The notes under the pieces: model-generated | Told to the model about the DNA's origin: nothing | Databases searched by the model: none | What the model saw: only the letters and a program-made list of their open reading frames with translations | Part shown: one piece after another, positions 47,177-58,075 of the stretch | How positions within the stretch are numbered: position 1 is the stretch's first letter | Layout: every line of letters begins with the position of its first letter | Position numbers and translations under genes: made by a program | From: Megamerina dolium | Taxonomy: Eukaryota; Arthropoda; Insecta; Diptera; Megamerinidae | Length of the DNA stretch: 64,000 bases | Assembly: GCA_963854835.1 (NCBI GenBank) | Contig: OY978527.1 | Location: forward strand, 26,280,557 to 26,344,556 | Reading direction: 5' to 3'

Positions 47177-49821
47177 GTTGTCTCAAGATATGCCACTGGA
47201 ACGCCAACGGCTTAAGCCAGCACCGTTTGGAGCTAATTCAATTCCTTGAATCCAGCCAAATCGACATAATGATGATATCTGAGACCCATTTCACTGACAA
47301 AAATTGCTACCAAATACCATATTACAAACTGTACACCACAAATCATCCGCATGGTAAGGCACGTGGAGGAACTGCCATATTGATAAAAAGCAGAATAAAA
47401 CATCATGTTCTCGAAGATTTTAGTAGCGTCTACTTGCAAGCAACATCTATATGTCTGGAAGAATACATCTCTAACCTAGTAATATCTGCGATATACTGTC
47501 CCCCAAGATACAGTATTACCGAACAGCAATATAAAGAATTTTTCTCAACTCTTGGTAGCAAATTCTTGGTTGCTGGCGATTTCAACGCCAAACACACTCA
47601 CTGGGGCTCCCGATTAATAACTCCAAAAGGCAAAAGACTATGTTCAATCATCACTAACCACGGCTACGATGTTATTTCAAATGGTCAACCGACATATTGG
47701 CCGACGGACAAGAGGAAAATACCCGATCTCATAGACTTTGGAGTCGCCAAAGGTTTGCAGATGGAAAATATCTCCACAGAGTGTAATTATGATCTATCAT
47801 CTGACCACTCACCCACGGTAATATCTATAAAATCACCAAGCCCCCAAAGCAATTGCGTTAGAAAGAAAATAGACTGGTTAAAATTCAAGAAATATATAAA
47901 TTCCCATCTTCCTCTGAGTACTGTATTAAGAAATGGACACGATGTAGACTCAGCACTCGAAAAATTCAACCAGCTGCTCTCATTAGCTCTCAGCTCAGCC
48001 ACCTGCACAAAGGTATGCAAGCAATCAAACTATAGCCCATACACACCAGCCGATATTGAATTGCTAGTAAGACAGAAAAGAAGACTCCGAAGACAATGGC
48101 AAGAATTCAGATCACCGAATCTGAAAACACAGCTACAGCACTGCACTCGAAAGTTAAAGCAAGCCTTAAAAAATAAAAACAACAAAGAGTTAGAAGAGCA
48201 CATAGCGAAATTAACACCTGGTGAAGCGTCAGACTACTCTTTGTGGAAATCAGCAAAAAAATCAAATCGGCCAATTCTCACTGATTCCCCCATCCGTTTG
48301 AGTGACGGTAATTGGGCTAGAAGCAACTGTGAGAAGGGTTTGGCTTTTGCAAACCACCTAAAAAGTGTGTTTACACCCAATCCACCCTCTTCACAGTCCT
48401 CATTACCAATATTAACCTCTCAACCTTGCTCAATAACGCTCAAAATTAAAAAAAAGGACATATTCAAAGCAATTTATAAAGATTTAAACCCAAAAAAATC
48501 ACCTGGTCCAGATAAAATTACCGGTAAAATGATAAAAGAGCTACCTCCGGCTTCAGTAATTCATCTGATGCACATTTTCAATGCTATCCTTCGTATTAAA
48601 CACTATCCCAAATGCTGGAAAACTTCAAAAATTATTATGATAGCAAAACCAGGAAAAGACCCTACAAAAGTTGCATCGTACAGACCTATCAGCCTCCTGC
48701 CTCTACTTTCTAAAGTATTCGAAAAGCTACTTGTCATGAATATAACTCCATTTATTAATCTCAACCAACTGATTCCTCAACATCAGTTTGGATTTAGAAA
48801 ACAGCACGGCACAATAGAACAAGTCCACCGCATTGTAACTCTGATAAGGAACACTTTTGAAGAAAAAAAGTATTGCTCAGCTGTCTTTCTTGATATCACT
48901 CAAGCTTTCGATAAAGTATGGCACGATGGCCTTATTTACAAACTCAAACTATTACTGCCTGCAAATGTCTCCTCATTGCTTAGTAGCTACCTCACGAAAA
49001 GACAATTTCTCGTACATCACAAGGATTACACAACAAATCCATTGGATATTCACGCTGGCGTTCCTCAAGGAAGCGTTTTGGGTCCCTTACTGTATCTCTT
49101 ATACACTTCAGATATGCCCAACAATAACTATACATTCATATCGACCTTTGCTGATGATACGGCAATATTGTGCTCTCGCTCTAACCCCATAGAAGCTACT
49201 AAACTCCTGCAGACTCACGTCGATTCTCTCGAAATCTGGCTAGCAAAATGGCGTATAAAAGTCAATGAATCAAAGAGCGTACATGTAACCTTCACGCTAA
49301 GGCTAGATACATGTCCCCCACTTAAAATTAATGGCCAATCAGTTCCACAATGTTCCTCAACAAAGTACTTGGGTATTCACCTCGACAGAAGGCTGACATG
49401 GAAATATCACATAGAGGCAAAGAAAACTCAGATCAAGCTTAAAATGAATCAGTTATGGTGGCTGTTACACAAAAGATCAAAGTTGAATCTTGAATACAAA
49501 GTGCTATTATATAAAGCAATCCTGAAACCAATCTGGACTTATGGTATTCAGTTTTGGGGCACCGCATCTCCCTCTAATATCGAAAAATTGCAGCGAATAC
49601 AATCCAAGTGTCTGCGAATTATTGTAAACGCGCCTTGGTATATGAGGAACGTTAACATCCATCGAGATTTAAATGTATCCACAATTTCTGAGGAAGTTGC
49701 AATGTCCTGCAGAAGCTACATTCAAAAATTACACAGTCATCCGAATCCCCTTGCTAGGCAATTGTTGCTGAGCAAGGGGCATCGTCGATTAAAAAGAAAA
49801 GACACACTGAATATGCTGTAA
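47173..49821 (+). CDS. Jockey element C ORF2, endonuclease and reverse transcriptase, 882 aa
   Basis: Intact from ATG 47173 to TAA 49821. Residues 1-220 are an apurinic-type endonuclease: WNANGLSQHRLELIQFL, MISETHF, GDFNAKHTHWGS (Asp136, Asn138), LSSDHSP (Asp211, His212). This nicks target DNA to prime reverse transcription. The RT domain lies at about 450-720: IIMIAKPGKDPTKVASYRPI, HQFGFRKQHGTIEQVHRI, VFLDITQAFDKVWHDGL, GVPQGSVLGPLLYLLYTSDM, and the catalytic FADD at residues 659-662. A C-terminal region (IWTYGIQFWGTASPSNIEKL) ends RRLKRKDTLNML. There is no RNase H domain, as in other Jockey-clade proteins. No frameshift or stop is present and all metal-binding acids I can check are kept. 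Confidence 0.95.
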   Translation: MSCLKICHWNANGLSQHRLELIQFLESSQIDIMMISETHFTDKNCYQIPYYKLYTTNHPHGKARGGTAILIKSRIKHHVLEDFSSVYLQATSICLEEYISNLVISAIYCPPRYSITEQQYKEFFSTLGSKFLVAGDFNAKHTHWGSRLITPKGKRLCSIITNHGYDVISNGQPTYWPTDKRKIPDLIDFGVAKGLQMENISTECNYDLSSDHSPTVISIKSPSPQSNCVRKKIDWLKFKKYINSHLPLSTVLRNGHDVDSALEKFNQLLSLALSSATCTKVCKQSNYSPYTPADIELLVRQKRRLRRQWQEFRSPNLKTQLQHCTRKLKQALKNKNNKELEEHIAKLTPGEASDYSLWKSAKKSNRPILTDSPIRLSDGNWARSNCEKGLAFANHLKSVFTPNPPSSQSSLPILTSQPCSITLKIKKKDIFKAIYKDLNPKKSPGPDKITGKMIKELPPASVIHLMHIFNAILRIKHYPKCWKTSKIIMIAKPGKDPTKVASYRPISLLPLLSKVFEKLLVMNITPFINLNQLIPQHQFGFRKQHGTIEQVHRIVTLIRNTFEEKKYCSAVFLDITQAFDKVWHDGLIYKLKLLLPANVSSLLSSYLTKRQFLVHHKDYTTNPLDIHAGVPQGSVLGPLLYLLYTSDMPNNNYTFISTFADDTAILCSRSNPIEATKLLQTHVDSLEIWLAKWRIKVNESKSVHVTFTLRLDTCPPLKINGQSVPQCSSTKYLGIHLDRRLTWKYHIEAKKTQIKLKMNQLWWLLHKRSKLNLEYKVLLYKAILKPIWTYGIQFWGTASPSNIEKLQRIQSKCLRIIVNAPWYMRNVNIHRDLNVSTISEEVAMSCRSYIQKLHSHPNPLARQLLLSKGHRRLKRKDTLNML

Positions 49822-49995
49822 AATTGCTACATCTCGCGACTCACCAAATTGTGATGGAACGTAGGGGATATCACATAGTTTTATTTAGCTTGTAAGATTT
49901 GAATAATTATTGTTAGTTTCTTGTATTTAAGAAAGATTCAATAAAAAAAAAATAAGCTAAAAAAAAAAAAAAAAAAAAAAAAGATTGTGGATGCA

Positions 49996-50535
49996 AAGGT
50001 GTTGTACGAATTTTATGCATACCCAACATACGCACATATCTTGGAATACAACTGATTAGAAATTTCGACCTTGGTCTGGGTGTAACTCCATCGGTACACA
50101 ATCATTAGTAATTTTTCCATCATCACTTTCCCATACTCGGAATAGACAGCCATCTCTCAAGTGCAGGCTTTGCATTGCGCCCAGTATGTCTTTGCCATTT
50201 GACTCTCATTAGCTATTTGTTGCCACTCTGGACATACGCCCTGCTTTTTGTATTTCATAATATTTGAGAGATCTGGGTTGTTCGATTGATCTTCTTGAAC
50301 TCGTTTGGTGGTCCATGACTCTTCCGATAAGATATTCATAAGTCGTAGGTTGGCAATGTGATTGTGGCTTCTTACCCGAGAATAATATTTACTATCCACG
50401 GTGAAACTACGACGAGGTGGAGTATCAGCATTACTACGATGACTGACATCACGATCTTTCTTTCGTTGCCCTGGAAAATTCGATCTTTGCGGCTTGCGTC
50501 GTAGATGGAAAATACGCGTAATGCGCATCAAACTG
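49996..50535 (-). mobile_element. Gypsy-like pol fragment (RNase H-integrase linker and integrase)
   Basis: The minus strand reads SWTTKRVQEDQSNNPDLSNI, MKYKKQGVCPEWQQIANESQ, then AKTYWAQ: the spacer before integrase in Gypsy-superfamily pol, where -YWAQW- is characteristic. After a deletion it continues DQGRNF-stop (the H-DQG-NF integrase block), frameshifts to VRMLGMHKIRTTPLHPQ and stops at the target site of Jockey element C. The continuation (SDGMVERF) is at 45440. The element is dead. Confidence 0.8.
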
Positions 50536-50609
50536 GCGGCTTCATACTACAAAGCACTACTAACTGTTTCAGTAAATGTACTCCTTGCTGACATGACAGT
50601 GCACGTTTA

Positions 50610-50811
50610 TGCTGCAACTAGCCACCGACGTAGCGTACGTACGTACCGCCGGTACGTAAGAACATACAAAATTGCATTGATTTTCTCCGCTCCGAGCAAC
50701 GTCTACGTCACCGTCATACGGTGGTGAGTTTTCGTTAACACGACATTCCCATAAGATAGGTCGTGTCAGCTGACACGTTCTACGTTTTTACGTCGGTGGC
50801 TAGTTGCAGCA
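50610..50811. mobile_element. 202-bp MITE, PIF/Harbinger type
   Basis: Perfect 23-base terminal inverted repeats begin TGCTGCAACTAGCCACCGAC. TTA flanks both ends (50607-50609 and 50812-50814), the 3-bp duplication typical of PIF/Harbinger elements. The interior is GC-richer than the surroundings and full of short palindromes (ACGTACGTACGTACC, GTCAGCTGAC). No coding capacity. Confidence 0.88.
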
Positions 50812-50944
50812 TTAGTCTCTCCGTTGCATATACCATCTATGAATGACTCCATTTTTATTTTCTCGATGAATTCTTCCAAATTATCGAAAAACGCAACGTG
50901 GTCTATCAGTGTTTGATCATAATTTTTTTGTTTAATATTCTGGT

Positions 50945-51130
50945 ATTAAATCCATTCTTCATCACCCGTTCGTTGCATTGGCAATGCGGTTAGGCAAAAA
51001 CAAATTTTGCGTTAATTTAGATGGCACCCAAATATCGAGTTTCTTTGAGCAGGCAGACAGTTTGCATGCCCGTCTAGCAGCACCAGTTGTAAAATTTCCT
51101 CGAGTTTGTCAATGACTGGCTGTAAACCGC
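50945..51130 (-). mobile_element. Mariner fragment related to 5866-6490
   Basis: The minus strand reads KKLDIWVPSKLTQN and RIANATNG, the mariner region normally reading LGxWVPHELTxxN-xxRI. The neighbouring nucleotides resemble 6210-6490 (shared blocks such as AAATTTC-TCGA and TCA-TGACTGGCTG). Neither end is preserved. Confidence 0.55.
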
Positions 51131-51719
51131 ACAAACTTGCAATTGTATACATATGACTCACTCAGATTAGTGCTACTAGATAGATGTATGGCCATTAACG
51201 CCATCTTCTAACAAATAACCAATGTGTCGAATTTCGATATGCCAATTCATTCTTTGCTTACAAGCTATTTGAAATAGACATGAGGTCCGTTCGCTACTTT
51301 ACTAATAAAGTAAAGAGCGTAAGAAAAATCTTCTTCAAAAATGAGAACAAAGTGAAAAAGTACGCGAACGGAAAAATTATAAAATTTTCTAGTAATTTCC
51401 AAACTCCTTCAGTTCTGACACTTGCCAGTAAGAACAGCTGTTTTTTCTATGTTACGAATTCTTACTAGTAGAAATATTACAATTAAAAATTTGCAAGAAT
51501 TATCACAGAGAGGAAATAATTTGCTCTCTCAATTTCCCATCTTTTACTGGTTGTTGGCGTACGCGAACGTATTTCCAGTAAGAAATAGTAAATTTTGTAA
51601 TAATTTGTAAAAACTATTACGTACGTGAACGGACCTAAAGTTGTGATTTTTTTATAGTGGCTTAAGATTGATATGAAATACTGCAATTAGCCAGAACGAC
51701 CATGCTAAGGAATACAACC
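51131..51719. other. Intergenic, nothing recognised
   Basis: No supported gene or repeat. Short frames only. Confidence 0.35.
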
Positions 51720-51990
51720 ATGGTCTTCCTTAGGCAAGCCAGAGAGCGATCATCAGGCCAAACACACTTCCCAACCCCATAGTTTTCAGCAAACCTTATG
51801 TAAGAATGCTCAAAGGCTGCTCATCAGGTCAACAAGCCCTCAGGTGTCTGAAGAGCCGACTTATTTCCTTAGCTTATAGAATGGCAAAACATCTCAACAT
51901 ATTCTTTGTGAATGTCCAATTTTAGCTAGACCTGCAAGAAAATATACAGCAGAGCCTTTCTAGTCAGAATGGTTGAAAATATGCATTAGG
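51720..51990 (+). mobile_element. LINE RNase H tail fragment
   Basis: In one plus-strand frame QHILCECPILARPARKY follows a stop-broken stretch. ILCECP-L---R is the Cys-rich tail after RNase H in R1/LOA-type LINEs. It is too short for a clade call. Confidence 0.45.
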
Positions 51991-52825
51991 CAATAAAAAC
52001 AAAAACAAATTAGTAAACACAAATTTACAATATAGTGAGTATTCATTTCATTATTATTATAATTGTAGATGAATTTTTTGTTTGCATTTTATTATTATTT
52101 TTACTGTATCTGATTATAAACATAGCTTAAGTTTCTATTTTTCTCTTAGTAATTCAGCTATAATTATGTCATGTGTGAATTAGATTGCTTCGATCATGAT
52201 CATTTTACCAGTCAAGAGAATTTATATGCAGAGGGAATTTTTGTGATGATCACATATTAAAACATAGACAGGCTTTTGACGGGCGATGTATGATCAATTT
52301 CTATTGACGACTATTTCATCCGCTCTTAAACTAGTTGTAGCTGCAAGTGTTTACAAAACAACAACAACAAAAAAAACATTGTGCCCGGACATCGCTACAC
52401 TAGTGTTTGGTGGGTATGGATAAATTCTGAATTAATTAATAGAAATAAATAAAATGTAAATAAACATGCCCGCAATGTAAGCGTTAGAGCATACAAATAA
52501 CACGTCACGCAATGAAAAAAGCTTAAACGATTTCAAGTCCATTTTGTATTAACATTATGACACTTAAATACAGAAGTTCGGTATAACATATAAGGGCCTA
52601 ACTTAATTTAAATTTTGTTTCACTAAGTAGGTTATAAACAATAAAAACGAAACACAAAAATAAAATATTGTAAAAATAATTAAATTGGATTTAATTATTT
52701 TCAAGAAAAATTCTGCTTCTTAATACCGAACGACTTAATAGCTTATTAATGGACATACAATGGAATAATAATGATTTTTTGTAAAATCGATATACTATAG
52801 TAGTATATGTCCGCAATGGAAGGCA
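51991..52825. other. 3' flank of the zinc-finger gene
   Basis: AT-rich, no coding region. Contains the 3' UTR of the minus-strand gene that ends at 52826; I cannot fix its end. Confidence 0.4.
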
Positions 52826-55800
52826 CTATGTAATAATAATTTCATGTTCTGGATCGATAATGGAACCCATAAAGAAATGTCCAATTTGACCACCATCTGC
52901 ATCAATTGCAGATAAATTTGATTGGAATTGTGATACATCGATGGCATTCGAGGCTATTGCTTGGATCAGTGCTGGTGCAGCCGCTTCATCTGCGAAATTG
53001 AGTACTTTTGTTGGAATACTATTATTAACCTATACAACTCATAATTTACCATTAATAGCATCGCTTTGAGATACTTCAATCGTTTGCAATTGACTGTCAT
53101 GCTGAATAACACTATGCTGATGATCACTATTAGTATTAGCTTCATTGCTATTAATAACACCTTGATTGGAACTGATGTCAGCATCGTTGCCAGCAATATG
53201 ATCACTACAGTTGTTATTAATGATGATACCATGAGGAATACCGCTACCTCCAGCCACTTCTACATCAATCTCAGCTCGATGTACATTACGCAGATGTGCT
53301 ACAATAGAAATATTTCATTAAATAGTTTTTATTTTCCTTTCTTTTTCTATCTCATTCTGACTTAAAGATAGATACAGGTGTTATCCGATATTTCGTGAAA
53401 ATTCGACTTACTTGTCAAACGCTGACGCGTAAATGCTGCACCACAATACTCACAAGTTTTCAAGCGATGTTTATGACGTATATGATCATTGAGTGCCTTA
53501 TCGTTTTTACATATATAATTGCAACCGTCATTCGGGCAATTAATACTAGGTGCTACGTGTGAAAAGTAATCGAAATTTCACTGATATATATGTATATTTG
53601 AGTGTTGTCGCCATCTGGAGGGTACCTACTCACCTGAATGAAATTGAATGTGCTCGCGTAAGTCCCTCTTTAAACCGAAACATTTGCCACAAAGTGTACA
53701 TTCGAATGGCTTTAAATTCAAATGCGCCACATTAACATGTTGTTTTAGCTGGAATGATGTGCGACAACGTATGTTGCATTGATCGCATTGAAATGGTCTT
53801 AAAGTGGCATCATGTGTTTTCAAATGATTCTGCTGTTGCGATTTGAGATGGAAACGTTTCGAACATAAGTGACAAGGATAGATACCTTGACGCTGTTGCT
53901 GACGACGCTGTTGACATGCTGTCGGAGAGATGCATTTGCCATTTTCATCGCGCGGACGTTGCATATGAAAACGTAATTTATGCACTGATGTGAAGCTGAT
54001 GCCACAGTTTGTGCATGTTACAGCATTGGCATTATTTGCATCCAATTTCTCGGGATGAAAATGTTGTACATGTCGTGTGAGGAATGCCATGCTAACAAAG
54101 CCTAATGAAGAGTGACATGAATTTATCTCAGAAAATTGATATATGCATGTATCGTGTGTATTTATATTGCTTACCCTTGGCGCAGTAATCACACTTAACC
54201 GGCAATTCACCATTATGCACCTGGTATTTGTGTCGTTTCAACTCATACTCACCAGAAAACACTGGAATGTGTATATAGTAAAGAAAATATACGATAATGA
54301 TAGCCAAAATAGCAGTCGTAATCATCCGCACATACCTTTATCTCCATTGCATTCATCGCAGGACAACATCGAGGATGCCTGTGCTATGTGCAAACGTTGA
54401 TGTGCTTCCATGTTGGCACGACGAGCAAAAACACGTTCGCAAACACTACAGCAGAATTGCTTTGCAGTTACGTGTTTGCGCTGATGTGTGCGAAAACGAT
54501 TTAGTGGCGTTTGTATAAACTTCTCACCACATACATTGCATTCCCAATCGCCAACATAACTGCAGTTGTGTTGTGTAACATCGCCCCGATATCGCAGTTT
54601 TTTCTTACAATACTCACAATGATCTAAATGCTGTGTGCGTATATGTTTATCTCGCTGTGACGATGTGTTATAAGTTAGTACACAATGTGGGCAGGTGTAG
54701 GGCAGGTTGGGATCATGCACATCGAAAAAATGTTGCGATAGCGCTTCAGAAGTGGGAAAAACTAAGTGATCGATTGAACCAATCGGCGAGCAATAGCAAT
54801 ATTGACAGGCAAATGGATTTGCCGCAAGTGCAGCATTCATTGGTTGGTCTAACATTTCAGTATCACTTGAAATTTCAAAATCTGCAATGTAAAAATTGAC
54901 AACAATCTACTCGGAAGTTCTCTCAAGCATATGATACTCACCTCCTTGCTGAATTATTGATTGTTCATCAACATCATCATCGTTACTGTGATCATTATCG
55001 TCGTCCAGTATAGCGTTTGTTCCATTTAACATAACAAATCCGTTCTTTGTTGCTATTATGTTGCCTTTCAAAACGTCTTCTAAATCTTGTGATACAATGC
55101 CTTCCATTTCTGTTTCGATCATTTTCGACTCTACAATATGATCAGCTTCATTGGCAAACGATATGTTCGGCTGTTTATAGAACACACTCTGTGTCACAGA
55201 ATCGTCATTAATGTCATCCTTAATTTCATAGTTCACACCTTCTTCAGGCAAATTGTTTACTATTGGTATGATGCCATTATTATAGGCGATTGCATTAGAT
55301 ATTTCTCCGTTTGCAAATTGTTGAATATGTTGATACTCTGTGTGTAATATCTCCGACTGCTGCTGCTGTACTGCTTCTAAATAGTGTTCACTTTTTATTT
55401 CCTCAGTTATCATTGTGTCATCTTGTATAAATTGCAATTGTGAATCTGCTGCATTATTTATGCTAGAACTACATTGTTGTTCCGGTAGAAATGGTTGCAA
55501 CAGCTTTTGTTGCGCTTCTTCGCACTCCTGCCGAAAGGCGTCGACACTACAGAATTTTGCAAAACAATTCGCACAAATATGTTGTGACAAACCATCGTTG
55601 GGCAATATCTACATATATATAAGAAAACAAATAAATATAAATATGTACATTCTACACTATAATCTCTAATGATTTTACTTACATTCAATTGCCAAGTTTC
55701 TATTTCAGATAGTATAAAATTCATTTCTCGCTCTAAACCATCAACTGGTTTGAAGAGTTGTACAAACTCCATTTCGTATGTGCTATTGTAGGTATTTGCA

Positions 55801-55838
55801 CATATTCGGCACGTCTTCAATTGAGAAATATCATCCAT
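52826..55838 (-). CDS. ZAD and multi-C2H2 zinc-finger transcription factor, eight coding exons
   Basis: Exons: 55838-55683, 55608-54942, 54881-54336, 54261-54175, 54101-53634, 53552-53412, 53298-53050, 52989-52826. All donors are GT and acceptors AG. Intron 1 is phase 0 and the other six are phase 1, giving 825 residues. The N-terminus is a ZAD dimerisation domain (CRIC at 10-13, CANC at 64-67). Residues 75-275 are Gln/Asp/Asn-rich and acidic. About eleven to twelve C2H2 fingers follow from residue 300 to near 700, e.g. YTCPHCVLTYNTSSQRDKHI, FCCSVCERVFARRANMEAHQ, FECTLCGKCFGLKRDLREHI. Introns 3 and 4 cut within fingers, and splicing restores them (CDECNGDK+VFSGEYELKRH; CDYCAK+GFVSMAFLTRH). 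ZAD-C2H2 proteins are an insect-expanded group of nuclear DNA-binding regulators. I cannot name the orthologue. No lesion is seen. Confidence 0.9.
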
Positions 55839-56189
55839 CTTTCAAAAGTTGTATCAACACTTATTGTTTAAGGAAATCGACAAAGACAGTTTCACCACAA
55901 AGAGGAAATAACGAATAGCAATACAAACCATATGTAAATAATTCGAAAGAGAAACAGATGATTTTTGTTATTTTTGCTTTTGTGTGCGCGTGTGTGTGAT
56001 GCATGATTGCATTGTGTTGTTGTATTCAGCCGCGTACCCAGTATGTTCACAGTGTACTTAAATCGTATTACTAAAAAGCAATAATGCTGCCAGATTTTGA
56101 TTATAAAAATGTTTCTGACGCATAGATGTATAGAATCAATATTCACAATATGATGTACACTTCATGAAATTTAACCAAAAAAAAAAAAA
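55839..56189. other. Upstream region of the zinc-finger gene
   Basis: AT-rich 5' flank of the minus-strand gene with a GTGTGCGCGTGTGTGTG stretch near 55985. No TATA box close to the ATG. The solo LTR begins directly beyond it. Confidence 0.4.
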
Positions 56190-56193
56190 ATAT

Positions 56194-56631
56194 TGTAATG
56201 AGAATCGATAGTTGGTTACTCATCACTATTGTGACTGACACTATTGGCAGCATCGAAACGAATGTCAGCAAAAAGAAATAAGCAATAACCAGAACAAGCC
56301 AACGAGAAAGAAAGAGAAGAATCTCGATAAAGGAAGATTCTGGGGTGTTGCCAACAGAGTATAAATAGAGCCAGTGTTGAGAAGTGACAATCAATCGAAT
56401 TCCGAACGTGACTGCGCAAACATCTATACAGAGGCAAAAGTTGCTAGTACATTAAAGTGTTATTGTAAATAGTTGATTATAAACAGAGTTTATTGTAAAT
56501 AGTGTTTATTAAATAAATTGTTGCTGTATATAGTTGTATAAAATAAGTGTTGCAGTTATTATTAACAGAATCCAGTGATCGTACAAGCTAATTCAAATAG
56601 AATTAAACGCTCACAGAATAAAAACGTAACA
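56194..56631 (+). mobile_element. Solo LTR (Gypsy-like), 438 bp
   Basis: Starts TGTAATGAGAATCG and ends AAAACGTAACA, flanked by the 4-bp duplication ATAT (56190-56193 and 56632-56635). A TATA box (TATAAATAG, 56360-56368) precedes a likely start near 56390. The U5 side (AAATAAGTGTTGCAG, ACAGAATCCAGTGATCG) matches the LTR pieces at 43115 and 57733. No internal region lies beside it, so it arose by recombination between two LTRs. Confidence 0.85.
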
Positions 56632-56890
56632 ATATTAATAAAATAAAGTCATGAAGTACAATCACAAGATAATAGCTGTTTTCACACCTCTTCTTAATCT
56701 CATTAATTTTGAAAATTACGATTCGTAATAACTGATTTTGTGTTATTATTCCACGATATGATTATTAAGCTAATGCAACTCTCACGAATAACGGAGAAGT
56801 AAAGAAAACTACAACTAATATTTACACAAATTAGGAGTCGATCTTAACACAAAGTTACAAACACACTAGTGGGATTTATGCAATCGTATA

Positions 56891-57414
56891 ATAGCCTAAA
56901 CAGACGGTAGCCTAATTCCCGACTACCGAGTTAATTCGAATTAACTCGGGCATTAACTGCAGCTAATCCGCATTAACTTTATGAGTTAATTCTCAAAATA
57001 AAAGAGGATTAGGGCAATTTGAGCTGGCAACACTGCTGAAAATTTTCTATTGTGAATTTTTCTCGATACATTTTACAAAATATTAGGTGCTAACAAAAAA
57101 CTTTCAACAATTGTTAACAGTTTTCAACATGAAAAGCGTTGGGGATCAAATAAATCCAGCTGTCAATTATGAACTGTGAATGTCAATTTACAAATTTCAG
57201 ATAGTTTTCAGTTCACGTACTTCTTGTAAATTTTCTCATATTGAGAGTGACAGATGACAGAAATTGATAGTGATAGTAATGTAAGTGAGCAGACCTAATA
57301 AAACAGCAATCAGCCGTTTAGTTAATCCGCAATACTGCCGGCTGTCAGGTTAATATTTTATTCGGATTAAGTGCCCCGGTAATCCGCAATTAGGCGGCCG
57401 TCTGTCTATGCTAT
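56891..57414 (+). mobile_element. MITE-like element, copy 1 (524 bp)
   Basis: The left end reads ATAGCCTAAACAGACGGTAG and the right end, inverted, ATAGCATAGACAGACGGCCG, so it has imperfect terminal inverted repeats of about 25 bases. A perfect 24-base palindrome centred on TTCGAA lies at about 56928-56951. Copy 2 at 59207-59730 is the same sequence in the opposite direction. No coding capacity. The target duplication is not clear. Confidence 0.8.
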
Positions 57415-57728
57415 AACCATATAAACCGTATAATTGTATATAGTTTACACGCATTGTTGTAAAAACGTATCTTCGTGTAAAGGCCGTAAATCAATCATCA
57501 TATTACTGTTAATAACAACAAAATAAAATAAAAAAATACAAATTAATGATTGGAATGTTTGAGAAACATGGAAGTGATTATCTTCAATATATATTAAGTA
57601 AATTTACTTATTCAACTTATTGCAGGACTAAAGCGTGTTCAACAGAGTTGCATTTCAATCCTGATAATTTTTCTGGCCATTTACATGATCATGATGTAAA
57701 CTTTTAACAGTCTCGTAAAATCTTTTTC
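57415..57728. other. Spacer between MITE copy 1 and the reverse LTR
   Basis: AT-rich, nothing recognised. Confidence 0.35.
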
Positions 57729-57732
57729 ATAT

Positions 57733-58075
57733 TGTTACGTTTTTATTTTATGAAAGTTTAATTTTTCTCGAATCGACGCGAGATAATAATACCTTCAACA
57801 CTTATTTGCACTATGTGCAACAACAGTTTAATTAATCTATACTTCTATTTACAATCACTCTTTAATTAAACTTGCTATAGTGTGATATTGCCTCGATCAC
57901 TTGATGGTTTTATGTTGCCTCTATCACTTTCGAATTTAATTGATATATTTGGCAACAAACTAGCTCTATTTATAGTATGTGGCAACACTTTAGAATATTC
58001 CTTTATCGCAATCGAGTTTCTTTTCTTTCTTTCTCGTTGGCTTGTTCTGGTCTCTCGTAAGTTAACCTGAAGCAC
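57733..58075 (-). mobile_element. LTR copy, minus orientation, diverged or truncated
   Basis: Begins TGTTACGTTTTTATT (reverse complement of the solo LTR end) just after ATAT (57729-57732). It continues with AATCACTCTTTAATTAAACT, the TATA segment (plus-strand CTCTATTTATAG, 57962-57973) and a block matching AGAACAAGCCAACGAGAAAG of the solo LTR. The U3 edge beyond 58075 no longer matches. Confidence 0.75.

Larger units (their letters stand above)
45449..49981 (+). mobile_element. Jockey-like element C, full length, both ORFs open
   Basis: The target duplication AGATTGTGGATGCA is exact (45427-45440 and 49982-49995). The copied region starts AGTTTCGCGAAAGTCACCAA and carries GGACGTG 27 bases downstream of its first A (45476-45482), the position and sequence of a downstream promoter element. 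Jockey-type LINEs use such internal promoters. The 5' UTR (114 bases) includes a 23-base A-run (45500-45522). Two ORFs follow, then a 3' UTR of about 135 bases, AATAAA and a 23-base poly(A). Every part needed for autonomous retrotransposition is present, so it is young and possibly active. Confidence 0.93.

Noticed and set aside
53031..53050. A 20-base intron at the end of the zinc-finger gene
   Set aside because: Too short, and it would shift the frame into a stop. The 60-base intron to 52989 fits frame and splice signals.
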